64,000 nt of DNA from Zoogloea sp. (GCA_016703645.1 JADJBR010000007.1:248001-312000), one strand, 5' to 3'. Counted from the first letter of the stretch, positions 17,749-26,698 are shown. Notes: generated by a model not told the origin, from the letters alone. Program-made: numbers and translations.

Positions 17749-18888
17749 ATGCTCGACTATGAATCCCTCAAACTGATCTGGTGGCTGCTCGTCGGCGTGC
17801 TGCTGGTGGGCTTCGCCATCATGGATGGCCACGACATGGGTGTTGGCACGCTGCTGCCCTTTGTCGGCAAGGACGACACCGAGAGGCGGGTGGTCATCAA
17901 CACGGTCGGCCCCCACTGGGACGGCAACCAGGTGTGGTTCATTACCGGCGGCGGCGCCATCTTTGCCGCCTGGCCGCTGGTCTATGCCACCGCCTTCTCG
18001 GGTTTCTACTGGGCCATGCTGGCTGTGCTGTGGGCCCTGTTCTTCCGCCCGGTGGGGTTTGATTACCGCAGCAAGATCAGCAACCCCACCTGGCGCAAGA
18101 CCTGGGACTGGGGCCTGTTCATCGGCGGGGCGGTGCCGCCGCTGATCTTCGGGGTGGCCTTCGGCAACCTCTTCCAGGGCGTACCGTTCAGCTTCGACGA
18201 CCACCTGGTGTCCACCTACTCCGGCAGTTTCTGGGCCTTGCTCAACCCCTTTGCACTGCTCTGCGGGGTCGTGTCCACGGCCATGATCACCTTCCATGGC
18301 GCCATCTACCTGGTGCACCGTACCCAGGGCGAGATCCAGTGGCGGGCACTGCGGGCGGCCGGTTTCTTTGGCGGGCTCATGGTATTGAGCTTTGTCGCGG
18401 CGGGCGTCTGGTTGTGGATGGGGATTCCCGGCTATGTCATCCAGTCGGCGGTGGAGGGCGGGGCGCTGCCCAACCCCCTGGCCAAGACAGTGGTGAGGGA
18501 GGCGGGTGCCTGGTTCGCCAACTATCGGGCCTACCCCGCGACGTTGCTTCTGCCTGCCCTTGGCATCGTGGGTGTGTTTGCTGCCCAGGCGCTCGCGCGT
18601 TCGGGCCGCAGCATGGCGGCTTTCTGGGCATCGGCGCTGGCCATTGTTGGCGTCATCGGTACCGCTGGCGCAGCCCTGTTCCCCTTCATCATGCCCTCGT
18701 CCCTCGACCCGCGCGCCAGCCTGACGGTGTGGGACAGCGTCTCCAGTCGGCTGACCCTCAACATCATGCTGTGGGCCACGTTGATCTTCATGCCGATCAT
18801 CATCCTGTACACAAGCTGGGCCTACCGGGTGATGGGGGGCAAGGTCACCGCCGCCTACGTGCGCGAGAACAGCCATTCGGCCTATTAG
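17749..18888 (+). CDS. cydB: cytochrome bd ubiquinol oxidase subunit II
   Basis: 379 residues from ATG 17749, 16 bp after cydA. CydB is the structural, heme-free partner. Its opening MLDYESLKLIWWLLVGVLLVG and GFAIMDGHDMGVGTLLPFVGK are characteristic. The pattern GPHWDGNQVWFITGGGAIFAAWP and a C-terminal SLTVWDSVSSRLTLNIM are also typical. Eight to nine membrane segments can be counted. The gene is followed by cydX after 24 bp. The normal assembly ABC transporter genes cydDC are not in this window. Confidence 0.97.
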   Translation: MLDYESLKLIWWLLVGVLLVGFAIMDGHDMGVGTLLPFVGKDDTERRVVINTVGPHWDGNQVWFITGGGAIFAAWPLVYATAFSGFYWAMLAVLWALFFRPVGFDYRSKISNPTWRKTWDWGLFIGGAVPPLIFGVAFGNLFQGVPFSFDDHLVSTYSGSFWALLNPFALLCGVVSTAMITFHGAIYLVHRTQGEIQWRALRAAGFFGGLMVLSFVAAGVWLWMGIPGYVIQSAVEGGALPNPLAKTVVREAGAWFANYRAYPATLLLPALGIVGVFAAQALARSGRSMAAFWASALAIVGVIGTAGAALFPFIMPSSLDPRASLTVWDSVSSRLTLNIMLWATLIFMPIIILYTSWAYRVMGGKVTAAYVRENSHSAY

Positions 18889-18912
18889 TCGGCTTACCAA
18901 GGAGTCAACAAC

Positions 18913-19047
18913 ATGTGGTATTTCACCTGGGTTCTGGGCATCGGCTTTGCCGTCTTCCTGGCCATTCTCAATGCACTGTGGGCCGAGCATGAGGCAAGCC
19001 GTCAATCCCTGCCTCGCGGCAGGCAGGGCGACAATCCGCCTTCCTGA
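18913..19047 (+). CDS. cydX: cytochrome bd oxidase small subunit CydX
   Basis: A 44-residue open frame at ATG 18913 with GGAG upstream. The sequence opens MWYFTWVLGIGFAVFLAI and continues LNALWAEHE, the diagnostic single-helix CydX (YbgT) pattern including the conserved W and E after the helix. CydX is needed for stability and full activity of CydAB. The tail after residue 27 is hydrophilic and somewhat longer than in E. coli CydX (37 residues). With cydP, cydA and cydB it forms a complete four-subunit operon. Confidence 0.93.
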   Translation: MWYFTWVLGIGFAVFLAILNALWAEHEASRQSLPRGRQGDNPPS

Positions 19048-19095
19048 TGATTCATTGAGGGCCGGCTCGCGGGAAGCGTCGAAGGGTGGGATTAA

Positions 19096-19111
19096 ATCAG
19101 TATCTGCTAAT
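19096..19111. promoter_or_regulatory. palindromic motif, copy 2
   Basis: ATCAGT-ATCT-GCTAAT; read on the minus strand it is ATTAGC-AGAT-ACTGAT, matching copy 1 except for three of the four central bases. It sits 16-31 bp before the ybgE start. No sigma-54-like elements accompany this copy. Confidence 0.45.
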
Positions 19112-19126
19112 ATTTAAGGGGCGTCT

Positions 19127-19432
19127 GTGAACATGGCATTCCGGGAATTACCTGAACCCCCTGGCGAGCAGAGTCCCGGGAGGATGCATCTGCCGAGTCT
19201 GGCAGCCGCCATGCTGATCATGCTGGCGGGCTCGCTCTACCCGCTCTTGTTCACCCGTGCGGATGCCCGGGTCGATCACGGATTGGCGATGGCCTTGTTC
19301 ATGGCCATGAGCGCGGGGTTCGTCCGTGGTGTGGGCTTCATCCCTGCTGCGCCCTTATGGCGCTGGCTGTTTTCGGGTTGGGCCTGTTTGCTGGCGCTGC
19401 TCCTTGCGGCCACCCTCAAGTTCCTTCATTGA
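19127..19432 (+). CDS. ybgE: cyd operon YbgE-family membrane protein
   Basis: 101 residues from GTG 19127, which has AAGGGG six bases upstream; ATG 19133 is an alternative. There are three hydrophobic segments (LAAAMLIMLAGSLYPLLF, HGLAMALFMAMSAGFVRG, WACLLALLLAATLKFL). The central AMSAGFVRGVGFIP matches the conserved W/A-x-x-AGxxxGxGF core of YbgE, a small protein usually encoded next to cydX. Its function is unknown but linked to the bd oxidase. An 80-bp gap from cydX with a copy of the palindromic motif suggests separate control. Confidence 0.75.
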   Translation: MNMAFRELPEPPGEQSPGRMHLPSLAAAMLIMLAGSLYPLLFTRADARVDHGLAMALFMAMSAGFVRGVGFIPAAPLWRWLFSGWACLLALLLAATLKFLH

Positions 19433-19511
19433 GCCTGGCAGTCAGGTGGCAAGGCCGACTTGGCGAGGGGCGCCTGAGATCCGGGCGCATTTATCGAGAT
19501 AGGGAGTGCGT

Positions 19512-20003
19512 ATGAGATTCAAGGCTTTGCTGTTGTCGCGCGTGGCGGGAGGCCTTCTTGCCCTGGTGTTGTCCCTGGCCGCTGATGCGGCGCCCATCCT
19601 TCCCGGGGGCGTACTTCCGGCGTTGGCGCTTGAGGATCAGCACGGCAGGACGGTGTCCACTTCCGCGAACACCCGTCTTGTCCTGTTTGCGGCGGACAAG
19701 GCCGCCAGCGACCTGATCAACGAGGTGCTGGCCGCCCGGCCCGCCGGGGTTCTTGAGGGGCTGGGCGCTGTCTACTTCGCGGACATCAGCGCAATGCCGG
19801 CCCTGGTTACGCGAATGTTCGCCCTGCCTGCACTGCGGGAGATGCCCTTCGCGGTCGGGCTCGGGCGGGAGGCCGGTCAGTTGGCTGATCTGCCTCGCCA
19901 GAAAGGGGCTGCAACCATCGTCAGACTGGTCGACGGAAAGGTCGCCTCCATCGAATATGCCCGCAATGTCGGCCAGCTGATGCAGGCCATCGGGCTCAAA
20001 TGA
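19512..20003 (+). CDS. secreted thioredoxin-fold-like protein without CXXC
   Basis: 163 residues from ATG 19512, with AGGGAG just upstream. An N-terminal signal peptide is clear (RFKALLLSRVAGGLLALVLS, cleavage near ADAA-P). The mature part starts GGVLPALALEDQHGRTVS, reminiscent of the opening of AhpC/YtfJ-type thioredoxin-fold proteins (xLPxLxLxDQHG). A VLFAADKAASDLI strand-helix follows where the CXXC would be, but no cysteines are present. It is therefore probably not a redox enzyme. The stop overlaps upstream sequence of the rhodanese gene, so the two are likely co-transcribed. Function unknown. Confidence 0.65.
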   Translation: MRFKALLLSRVAGGLLALVLSLAADAAPILPGGVLPALALEDQHGRTVSTSANTRLVLFAADKAASDLINEVLAARPAGVLEGLGAVYFADISAMPALVTRMFALPALREMPFAVGLGREAGQLADLPRQKGAATIVRLVDGKVASIEYARNVGQLMQAIGLK

Positions 20004-20023
20004 ACCCCTCAGGGAGAGAGATG

Positions 20024-20572
20024 ATGAAAAATCTGATCATTGCCGTTTCGTTGGGCCTGCTGGGTATTTCGGCACAGGCGGTTGATATTGCCGTTCCTGC
20101 GACCGACGTTCATGCGCGGCTACAGCAGGCCGATCAGAAGATGCTGTTTGTGGATGTGCGTGATCCGGTCGAGATCATGTTTGTCGGCTTCACGGATGCC
20201 GTCCATGTGAACGTGCCTTTCCTGATGGTGGACCGTAGCGCCTGGGATGAGCGGCGCGGGGTGTACAGGCTGACCCAGAACCCGGACTTTGTCAGGCAGA
20301 TCAAGGCAGAGCTGGAGAAGCGTGGCCTGGACATGGAGGCCGAGGTGATCACCCTGTGCCGTTCGGGCAGCGAGCGGGGGGAGCCCAGTGCCGCCTTCCT
20401 CCGGGACAATGGTTTTCCTAACGCCCGCTACGTTATCAATGGCTTCCAGGGCTCGGCCATCAAGGACGGCCCCCAGGCGGGTTTTCGTCTGGTTAACGGC
20501 TGGCAGAACAGCGGCCTGCCCTGGGGCATGAAGATGAATCCGGCCAAGATGTACCGCGTCGACAACAAGTAA
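20024..20572 (+). CDS. periplasmic rhodanese-like sulfurtransferase
   Basis: Start chosen at ATG 20024 (MKNLIIAVSLGLLGISAQA), seven bases after AGGGAG; an upstream ATG at 20000 overlaps the previous stop and 20021 is also possible. The signal peptide predicts export. The 182-residue product has a single rhodanese domain: LFVDVRDPVEIMFVG (CH2A-like), the active-site loop LCRSGSERG with the catalytic Cys, and GFPNARYVINGFQG. Rhodaneses move sulfane sulfur, for example between persulfide, sulfite and thiosulfate. In this island it probably handles sulfane sulfur in the periplasm; the substrate is inferred. Confidence 0.85.
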   Translation: MKNLIIAVSLGLLGISAQAVDIAVPATDVHARLQQADQKMLFVDVRDPVEIMFVGFTDAVHVNVPFLMVDRSAWDERRGVYRLTQNPDFVRQIKAELEKRGLDMEAEVITLCRSGSERGEPSAAFLRDNGFPNARYVINGFQGSAIKDGPQAGFRLVNGWQNSGLPWGMKMNPAKMYRVDNK

Positions 20573-20723
20573 CGACACGCATTGCCCTCGCAGTTCGTGT
20601 CCGTCTGATGGCGTGGTGTGTCCGGTGTCCGGGGCGGTATTCCGACCCCCATGGGGTGGGATTGCCACCCGGACGCAGGCGGGGCCATGCCATCATGCAT
20701 CTGAATCCTGACCCCACGTAAAC

Positions 20724-21716
20724 ATGAACCCCACGCCCATCGCCCCAAGCGCGCCTGACGTACATCATGAGACGTCTATCGCCCATTTTCCGGTTGCTCT
20801 CTTCTCCACGGTGATGGGGATCGCCGGGCTTGCCCTCGCCTGGCAGAAGGCTGCCCATGTGCTCGGTTGGTCTGGACTTGTGGGCCAGGGCCTTGCCGTG
20901 CTCGCCGGCCTGGTGTTCCTCGTGGTGGCAGGCTTCTATGGGGCCAAGCTGCTTCGCCACTGGGCTGCTGCGCGGGCCGAAGCAGCGCATCCGGTGAAGA
21001 TGAACTTCGTTCCCGCCATTTCCATCGGCATCCTGTTGCTGGCAACGGCCTGGGGCCGGATGGCACCGGAGGTGGCGAGCTGGATGTGGGGCCTTGGTGC
21101 AGCACTGCATCTGGTGTTCACCTTGCGGACCATGAGTGCCTGGATCCACCACACCCATTTCGAGATCCAGCACCTCAACCCGGCCTGGTTCATCCCGGTG
21201 GTGGGCAACATCATCGTCCCCCTGGCGGGCGTCCGGTTTGCGCCCGCGGAGGTGTCGTGGTTCTTCTTCAGCATCGGGCTGGTGTTCTGGATCGTGCTGT
21301 TCGCGATCGTGATGTATCGCCTGTTCTTTCACGCCCCACTGGCCCTGCGCCTCACCCCCACGCTGTTCATCCTGCTTGCACCGCCCTCCGTCGGCTTCGT
21401 TGCCTACACCGGCCTTTCCGGCGGCCTCGATGCCTTTGGGCGGGTGCTGTATTACACGGCCCTGTTCCTGGGCTTGCTCTTCGCAAGCAACGCGCTGCGC
21501 TTCTTCCGGGTTCCGTTCTTCGTATCGGCCTGGGCATACTCGTTTCCACTGGCAGCGCTGACTGTTGCCACGCTGACAATGGCCGAACTGAGCGGGCTGC
21601 CCGCTTTTCGCCTCCTGGGGGCGGCACTGGTGCTGACCACCAGCGGCGTGATCGCCCTGCTTGGGGCGCTCACGGTCCGTGCTGCGCTGCGCGGCGAGAT
21701 CTGCCGGGCCGAGTAG
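20724..21716 (+). CDS. TDT/SLAC1-family anion transporter
   Basis: 330 residues with about ten membrane helices. It matches the tellurite-resistance/dicarboxylate transporter (TDT, TehA/SLAC1) fold: SIAHFPVALFSTVMGIAGLALAW near the start is the family signature (HFPVxxFxxVMGxxGL), NPAWFIPVVGNIIVPLAG is the central conserved stretch, and later helices repeat the pattern. Members carry small anions, and yeast SSU1 of this family exports sulfite. Here it lies between a rhodanese and a Rieske/persulfide dioxygenase operon, so sulfite or thiosulfate export is a reasonable inference. It begins 151 bp after the rhodanese. Confidence 0.85.
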   Translation: MNPTPIAPSAPDVHHETSIAHFPVALFSTVMGIAGLALAWQKAAHVLGWSGLVGQGLAVLAGLVFLVVAGFYGAKLLRHWAAARAEAAHPVKMNFVPAISIGILLLATAWGRMAPEVASWMWGLGAALHLVFTLRTMSAWIHHTHFEIQHLNPAWFIPVVGNIIVPLAGVRFAPAEVSWFFFSIGLVFWIVLFAIVMYRLFFHAPLALRLTPTLFILLAPPSVGFVAYTGLSGGLDAFGRVLYYTALFLGLLFASNALRFFRVPFFVSAWAYSFPLAALTVATLTMAELSGLPAFRLLGAALVLTTSGVIALLGALTVRAALRGEICRAE

Positions 21717-21766
21717 GGGGCGGTCTCGGCAAGCGGTCAGGTTATGCCATTGGGGGCGATGACGGG

Positions 21767-21846
21767 CTGCCATGACTGCCAGATGTCCGACAGGCTGCTG
21801 CCAACATCGCTGCCACATTCGTGTCCGCCCGGGCATGCAGTGGCAG
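21767..21846. promoter_or_regulatory. CTGCCA repeat cluster, candidate FisR enhancer
   Basis: Four direct CTGCCA copies (21767-21772, 21776-21781, 21798-21803, 21810-21815) and one inverted TGGCAG (21841-21846), 53-132 bp before the sigma-54-like promoter of the Rieske operon. The hexamer set and placement match the cluster in the fisR/cydP intergenic region. Confidence 0.55.
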
Positions 21847-21898
21847 CTTGCAATTTCAGGTGCCTGAAGTAAAAGGGATTTCCCCTGAGCTGCAGTCC

Positions 21899-21914
21899 TG
21901 GCACGGGACTTGAT
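21899..21914 (+). promoter_or_regulatory. sigma-54-type promoter of the Rieske operon
   Basis: TGGCACG-ggac-TTGAT, identical to the cyd promoter in both elements (the same TTGAT at -12), with GG-N10-G spacing. The Rieske start codon is 59 bp downstream. Confidence 0.65.
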
Positions 21915-21928
21915 AAGCACTTGCTTAT
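21913..21928. promoter_or_regulatory. palindromic motif, copy 3
   Basis: ATAAGC-ACTT-GCTTAT; with the central bases it is a perfect ATAAGCA-CT-TGCTTAT palindrome. It overlaps the -12 element at the same relative position as copy 1. Confidence 0.5.
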
Positions 21929-21973
21929 ATTTGGTGTCCGACCCCGGCGCCCCAGTCCCCAGGAGAAGCCCCC

Positions 21974-22603
21974 ATGGCAAGCACCCCCGTTTCGGTTCTC
22001 GGAAACCCCAATACCCCGACCCCCTGCAACCCTGGCCGACGCCAGTTGCTGATTGCCACCGCCGGCGTGGGGGGCGTGCTGGCCGCGGCGGCGGCGGTAC
22101 CCTTCGTGGCCAGCCTCACCCCGTCCGAGCGGGCCATGGCCGCGGGCGCGCCGGTGGAGGTGGATATCGACAAGCTCGCGCCGGGTGAAATGATGGTGGT
22201 TGAATGGCGTGGCAAGCCGGTGTGGATTCTGCATCGCACCCCGGAGATGCTTGCCGCCCTCGCCAAGGCCGAGGGGGAGCTCGCCGATCCGGGCTCCGCG
22301 GTGGCGTCGCAGCAGCCGGAGTATGCCCACAACCCGCATCGCTCGCGGCGGCCGGAGATCTTCGTGGCGGTGGGGATCTGCACCCACCTGGGTTGTTCGC
22401 CTTCGTCGGCCTTCCAGCCCGGCAACCCCGCCATCGGAGCCGACTGGCGCGGCGGCTTCCTGTGCCCCTGCCATGGCTCCACCTTCGATCTCGCCGGCCG
22501 GGTCTTCAAGAACAAGCCCGCGCCCACCAACCTGGAAGTGCCGCCCTATATCTACCTGAGCGACGCGCGACTGCGCATTGGTGAAGACAATGGCCCTGCC
22601 TGA
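21974..22603 (+). CDS. petA: Rieske iron-sulfur protein, ubiquinol-cytochrome c reductase type, stand-alone
   Basis: 209 residues from ATG 21974 (AGGAG upstream). A twin-arginine-like start, GRRQLLIATAGVGGV, leads into one membrane anchor. The Rieske cluster motifs are CTHLGC (136-141) and CPCHGS (164-169), each giving one Cys and one His to the [2Fe-2S] centre, with the extra disulfide cysteines present. Spacing and the C-terminal PPYIYLSDARLRIG are those of bc1 complex subunits. Cytochrome b and c1 genes are not adjacent, so this is a single-gene paralogue or relocated copy. It is controlled by the same type of promoter as the bd oxidase. Confidence 0.92.
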   Translation: MASTPVSVLGNPNTPTPCNPGRRQLLIATAGVGGVLAAAAAVPFVASLTPSERAMAAGAPVEVDIDKLAPGEMMVVEWRGKPVWILHRTPEMLAALAKAEGELADPGSAVASQQPEYAHNPHRSRRPEIFVAVGICTHLGCSPSSAFQPGNPAIGADWRGGFLCPCHGSTFDLAGRVFKNKPAPTNLEVPPYIYLSDARLRIGEDNGPA

Positions 22604-22910
22604 TCACTCCTCTGCCGACGGCCGCGGTCAGGGTGGCGGTGGAGACGACGACACCGGTATCCGCATCCTGTCGGTGCTGACCGGCCTGGTGGTGGCGGGT
22701 CTGTTGATTTTTGCGCCACACGCGAGCCAGGACCGCTGGGGGGCGGCCGATCCCCTTGCCGCCCTCCTGCTGCTGTGGTCCATGGGCGCCGGTTTTGCCA
22801 GTGGCCTGGGCCTGGCTGCCCGGCTGCCCTCCGTCGCCCGGCTTCTCCTCTCCAGCCCTGCCTGCCTGGGAGCCCTCGTGCTCGCCGTGTTCCGGATTGC
22901 AGGTCATTGA
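22590..22910 (+). CDS. second YbgE-like small membrane protein
   Basis: 106 residues. ATG 22590 lies inside the end of the Rieske gene (14-bp overlap), consistent with coupled translation. After a hydrophilic Gly/Asp-rich N-terminus come three hydrophobic segments (LSVLTGLVVAGLLIFAP, PLAALLLLWSMGAGFASGLG, LLLSSPACLGALVLAVFRI). The central WSMGAGFASGLGL resembles the YbgE core, and segment lengths and order align with the protein at 19127-19432. I infer a diverged paralogue of the bd-oxidase-associated YbgE protein. Function is unknown. Confidence 0.6.
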   Translation: MALPDHSSADGRGQGGGGDDDTGIRILSVLTGLVVAGLLIFAPHASQDRWGAADPLAALLLLWSMGAGFASGLGLAARLPSVARLLLSSPACLGALVLAVFRIAGH

Positions 22911-22919
22911 AAGCCCGCC

Positions 22920-23582
22920 ATGTACTTTCGTCAGTTCTTCGAGCCTGATCAGGCGGCCATGAGCTACTTGCTGGGTGATCCCGTCAGTGGTCAGGCCGTG
23001 GCCATCGATCCACGCCCCGATCCCTGTCAGGTCTTGTTGTTGACTGCCTTGCTGGCTGAACGCCAGTTGGATCTCTGCCTGATCCTGCTCACTCACACTC
23101 ATGTGGACCGGGACGACCATCTGCCTGACCTCTATCCGGGGGCACAGGTGGTCGTCGGTGGAGGAGGGCGCCAGCCTGCGGGGCTGCGTACGGTTGTCCA
23201 TGGTGAGCGGCTGCTCATGGGTACGCAGGTCTTGCAGGTGATCGCCACCCCCGGCCACACGCCCTGCAGCGTCAGCTACTTGTGGCAGGACCGGATCTTC
23301 TGCGGTGACGCCCTGGAACTGGGGGGCTGCGGTCGGGTCGAGAGCGGGGAGTGCGATCCCGGACGCCTCTACGACTCGGTGATGAACCGGTTGTTCGTGC
23401 TGCCGGATGAAACGCTGGTGTTCCCCGGGCACGACTTTCATGGCCGCACGGTATCAACCATCGGGGAGGAAAGGCGGTGCAATCCCTTCTTTGCGGCGCG
23501 TTCGCGGGACGCCTTCCTCAGCCGCTACGCCATGAAGGGCGGCCCTGGCACGGTCGCGCGCCACGGGCGCGCCGAATCCTGA
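22920..23582 (+). CDS. ETHE1-type persulfide dioxygenase-like metallo-beta-lactamase protein
   Basis: 220 residues. The beta-lactamase fold has the three mononuclear-iron ligands of ETHE1/PDO: H59 (in THTHVDR), H113 (in ATPGHTPCS) and D130 (in FCGDALELGGCGRVE). The C-terminal pattern GECDPGRLYDSVMNRLFVLPD, VFPGHDF, GRTVSTIGEERRCNPFF is characteristic of PDO. The usual HxHxDH reads HTHVDR, so the second-metal His is Arg, compatible with a one-iron enzyme. PDO oxidises glutathione persulfide to sulfite with O2. It is the last gene of the Rieske operon. No sulfide:quinone reductase is in the window. Confidence 0.85.
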   Translation: MYFRQFFEPDQAAMSYLLGDPVSGQAVAIDPRPDPCQVLLLTALLAERQLDLCLILLTHTHVDRDDHLPDLYPGAQVVVGGGGRQPAGLRTVVHGERLLMGTQVLQVIATPGHTPCSVSYLWQDRIFCGDALELGGCGRVESGECDPGRLYDSVMNRLFVLPDETLVFPGHDFHGRTVSTIGEERRCNPFFAARSRDAFLSRYAMKGGPGTVARHGRAES

Positions 23583-23700
23583 GTGGTCCGAGTTCTTCTT
23601 CCTTGCCGTTGGTCAGGGCGAAATGGCCGGCGCGGGATGCAACGCATCGGGCAGCGGTGGGTCTATACGGGGGTCTTCCATCCTTCCTGAAGGAAACCCC

Positions 23701-24345
23701 ATGCAGCAACGTGCTCAGTCGGCGGCTGAAGAACTGGCCAACAGCATCAGCCATGGACTGGGCTGTGTCCTGGCCTTGGCATCGGCGCCCGTGCTCATCG
23801 TGGTGACGGCGCGCCAGGGGAGTACCGCCAGTATCGTCGGGGCCTGCATCTTTGCAGCGACGATGGTGTTGCTCTATCTCAGCTCCACCCTCTATCACGC
23901 CGTGTCCCCGGCCAGACCCCGGGTCAAACGCGTGCTTGCGAGGGTCGATCACGGGGCGATCTACCTGTTCATTGCCGGCAGTTATACACCCTTTGCCCTG
24001 GGTGTCCTCGACGGGCCGTGGGGCTGGACCCTGTTCGGGCTGGTGTGGGGGATGGCCGCCGTCGGCCTGACGCTGAAGGCCTTCGACCGACTCGCCAATC
24101 CGTGGCTGTCCACCGGCCTGTATGTGGCCATGGGCTGGCTTGTGGTGATTGCCGCCGGTCCGCTCATCGAGCGGGTGCCAACGGCCGGCCTGGCCTGGCT
24201 GGTGGCCGGCGGCCTGGCCTACACGGCGGGTGTGGCCTTCTACCTGACGGATGCGCGCATCCGCTTCGGGCATTTCATCTGGCACCTCTTTGTGATGGCC
24301 GGTACGGGCTGTCACTTCGTGGCGGTGCTGTGGCACGCGGCCTGA
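23701..24345 (+). CDS. hemolysin III / TrhA-family membrane protein
   Basis: 214 residues from ATG 23701 (AAGGAAA upstream); longer frames have no homology pattern. Seven membrane helices of the PAQR/HlyIII fold are present: AEELANSISHGLGCVLALAS with the conserved H in the first segment, SSTLYHAV, RVDHGAIYLFIAGSYTPF (zinc-site His and Asp) and the C-terminal FGHFIWHLFVMAGTGCHF with the remaining His ligands. E. coli YqfA/TrhA influences membrane energetics and fatty-acid-related physiology; direct haemolysis is doubtful. It is monocistronic and convergent with ettA. Confidence 0.9.
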   Translation: MQQRAQSAAEELANSISHGLGCVLALASAPVLIVVTARQGSTASIVGACIFAATMVLLYLSSTLYHAVSPARPRVKRVLARVDHGAIYLFIAGSYTPFALGVLDGPWGWTLFGLVWGMAAVGLTLKAFDRLANPWLSTGLYVAMGWLVVIAAGPLIERVPTAGLAWLVAGGLAYTAGVAFYLTDARIRFGHFIWHLFVMAGTGCHFVAVLWHAA

Positions 24346-24417
24346 GGGGTGTGCCGGGACGCGATCAGATGAAAAACCCCGGTTTCAGCCAGGGCTTTTC
24401 CTTGGCAGGCGTGCCAA

Positions 24418-26082
<1,665 letters not shown>

Positions 26083-26207
26083 GGGGGAGGGGTTCCAGTA
26101 ATGCAGAAATCGAAGGCGTGACTTTACCCGAGTTGTCCCTGGAATCTGCATCTGAAAGCTACAGGCGGGTTGTGGGGCACACTGGATTCATGCAGTAGAA
26201 TCCCCCC

Positions 26208-26600
26208 ATGCGTCGCATCCTTGCCATCCTCCTCATGCTGCTCGTTCCGCTCCAGTTCGCCTGGGCGGCGGCCGAGAGTGTCGACGGTCACTGGGGGGAG
26301 GATGTGGCAGCTCTGGGCTTTCACGTTCATGACACGGATCATGATCACCAGCACGAGTCCGATCCCGACAGCGATCCGTATGGATTGTTCGGGCTGAACC
26401 CGATCCCTGATCACGGTGATCATGGTGAGGACGGACATCATGAGGGCGGGCACTATCACCCCCTGTTCAGCACGCTGATCATCAATCCCGATCTGAATCT
26501 CGGCGACCCTCCACCTGGTGTTCGCCCTGTCCGGCCACCTGCCACCTTCACGTCTCACATCCCACTGCTGTTCGACTGGCCTCCATCGGTTCTGCTGTAG
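26208..26600 (+). CDS. czcI: CzcI-like secreted His-rich protein
   Basis: 130 residues with a signal peptide (RRILAILLMLLVPLQFAWA). The mature N-terminal half is dense in His/Asp (HVHDTDHDHQHESDPDSDP and DHGDHGEDGHHEGGHYH), indicating periplasmic metal binding. CzcI of Cupriavidus precedes czcCBA and has the same leader style and position, so I assign it here. It is the first gene of the efflux operon, 98 bp before the outer-membrane component. The gene symbol is by analogy. Confidence 0.75.
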   Translation: MRRILAILLMLLVPLQFAWAAAESVDGHWGEDVAALGFHVHDTDHDHQHESDPDSDPYGLFGLNPIPDHGDHGEDGHHEGGHYHPLFSTLIINPDLNLGDPPPGVRPVRPPATFTSHIPLLFDWPPSVLL

Positions 26601-26698
26601 AACCGGCAGGCCCGTTTTCTCCAGGCTGCTTCGCGCAGCCATCGCCTTTCATCGCCTGCCGGTGACCTCGACCCTGTCATTTCGTCACGAGGAATCCG

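Noticed and set aside
20493-21980. 495-codon minus-strand open frame
   Set aside because: Antisense of the TDT carrier; composition is Gln/His/Arg-rich without domain pattern.
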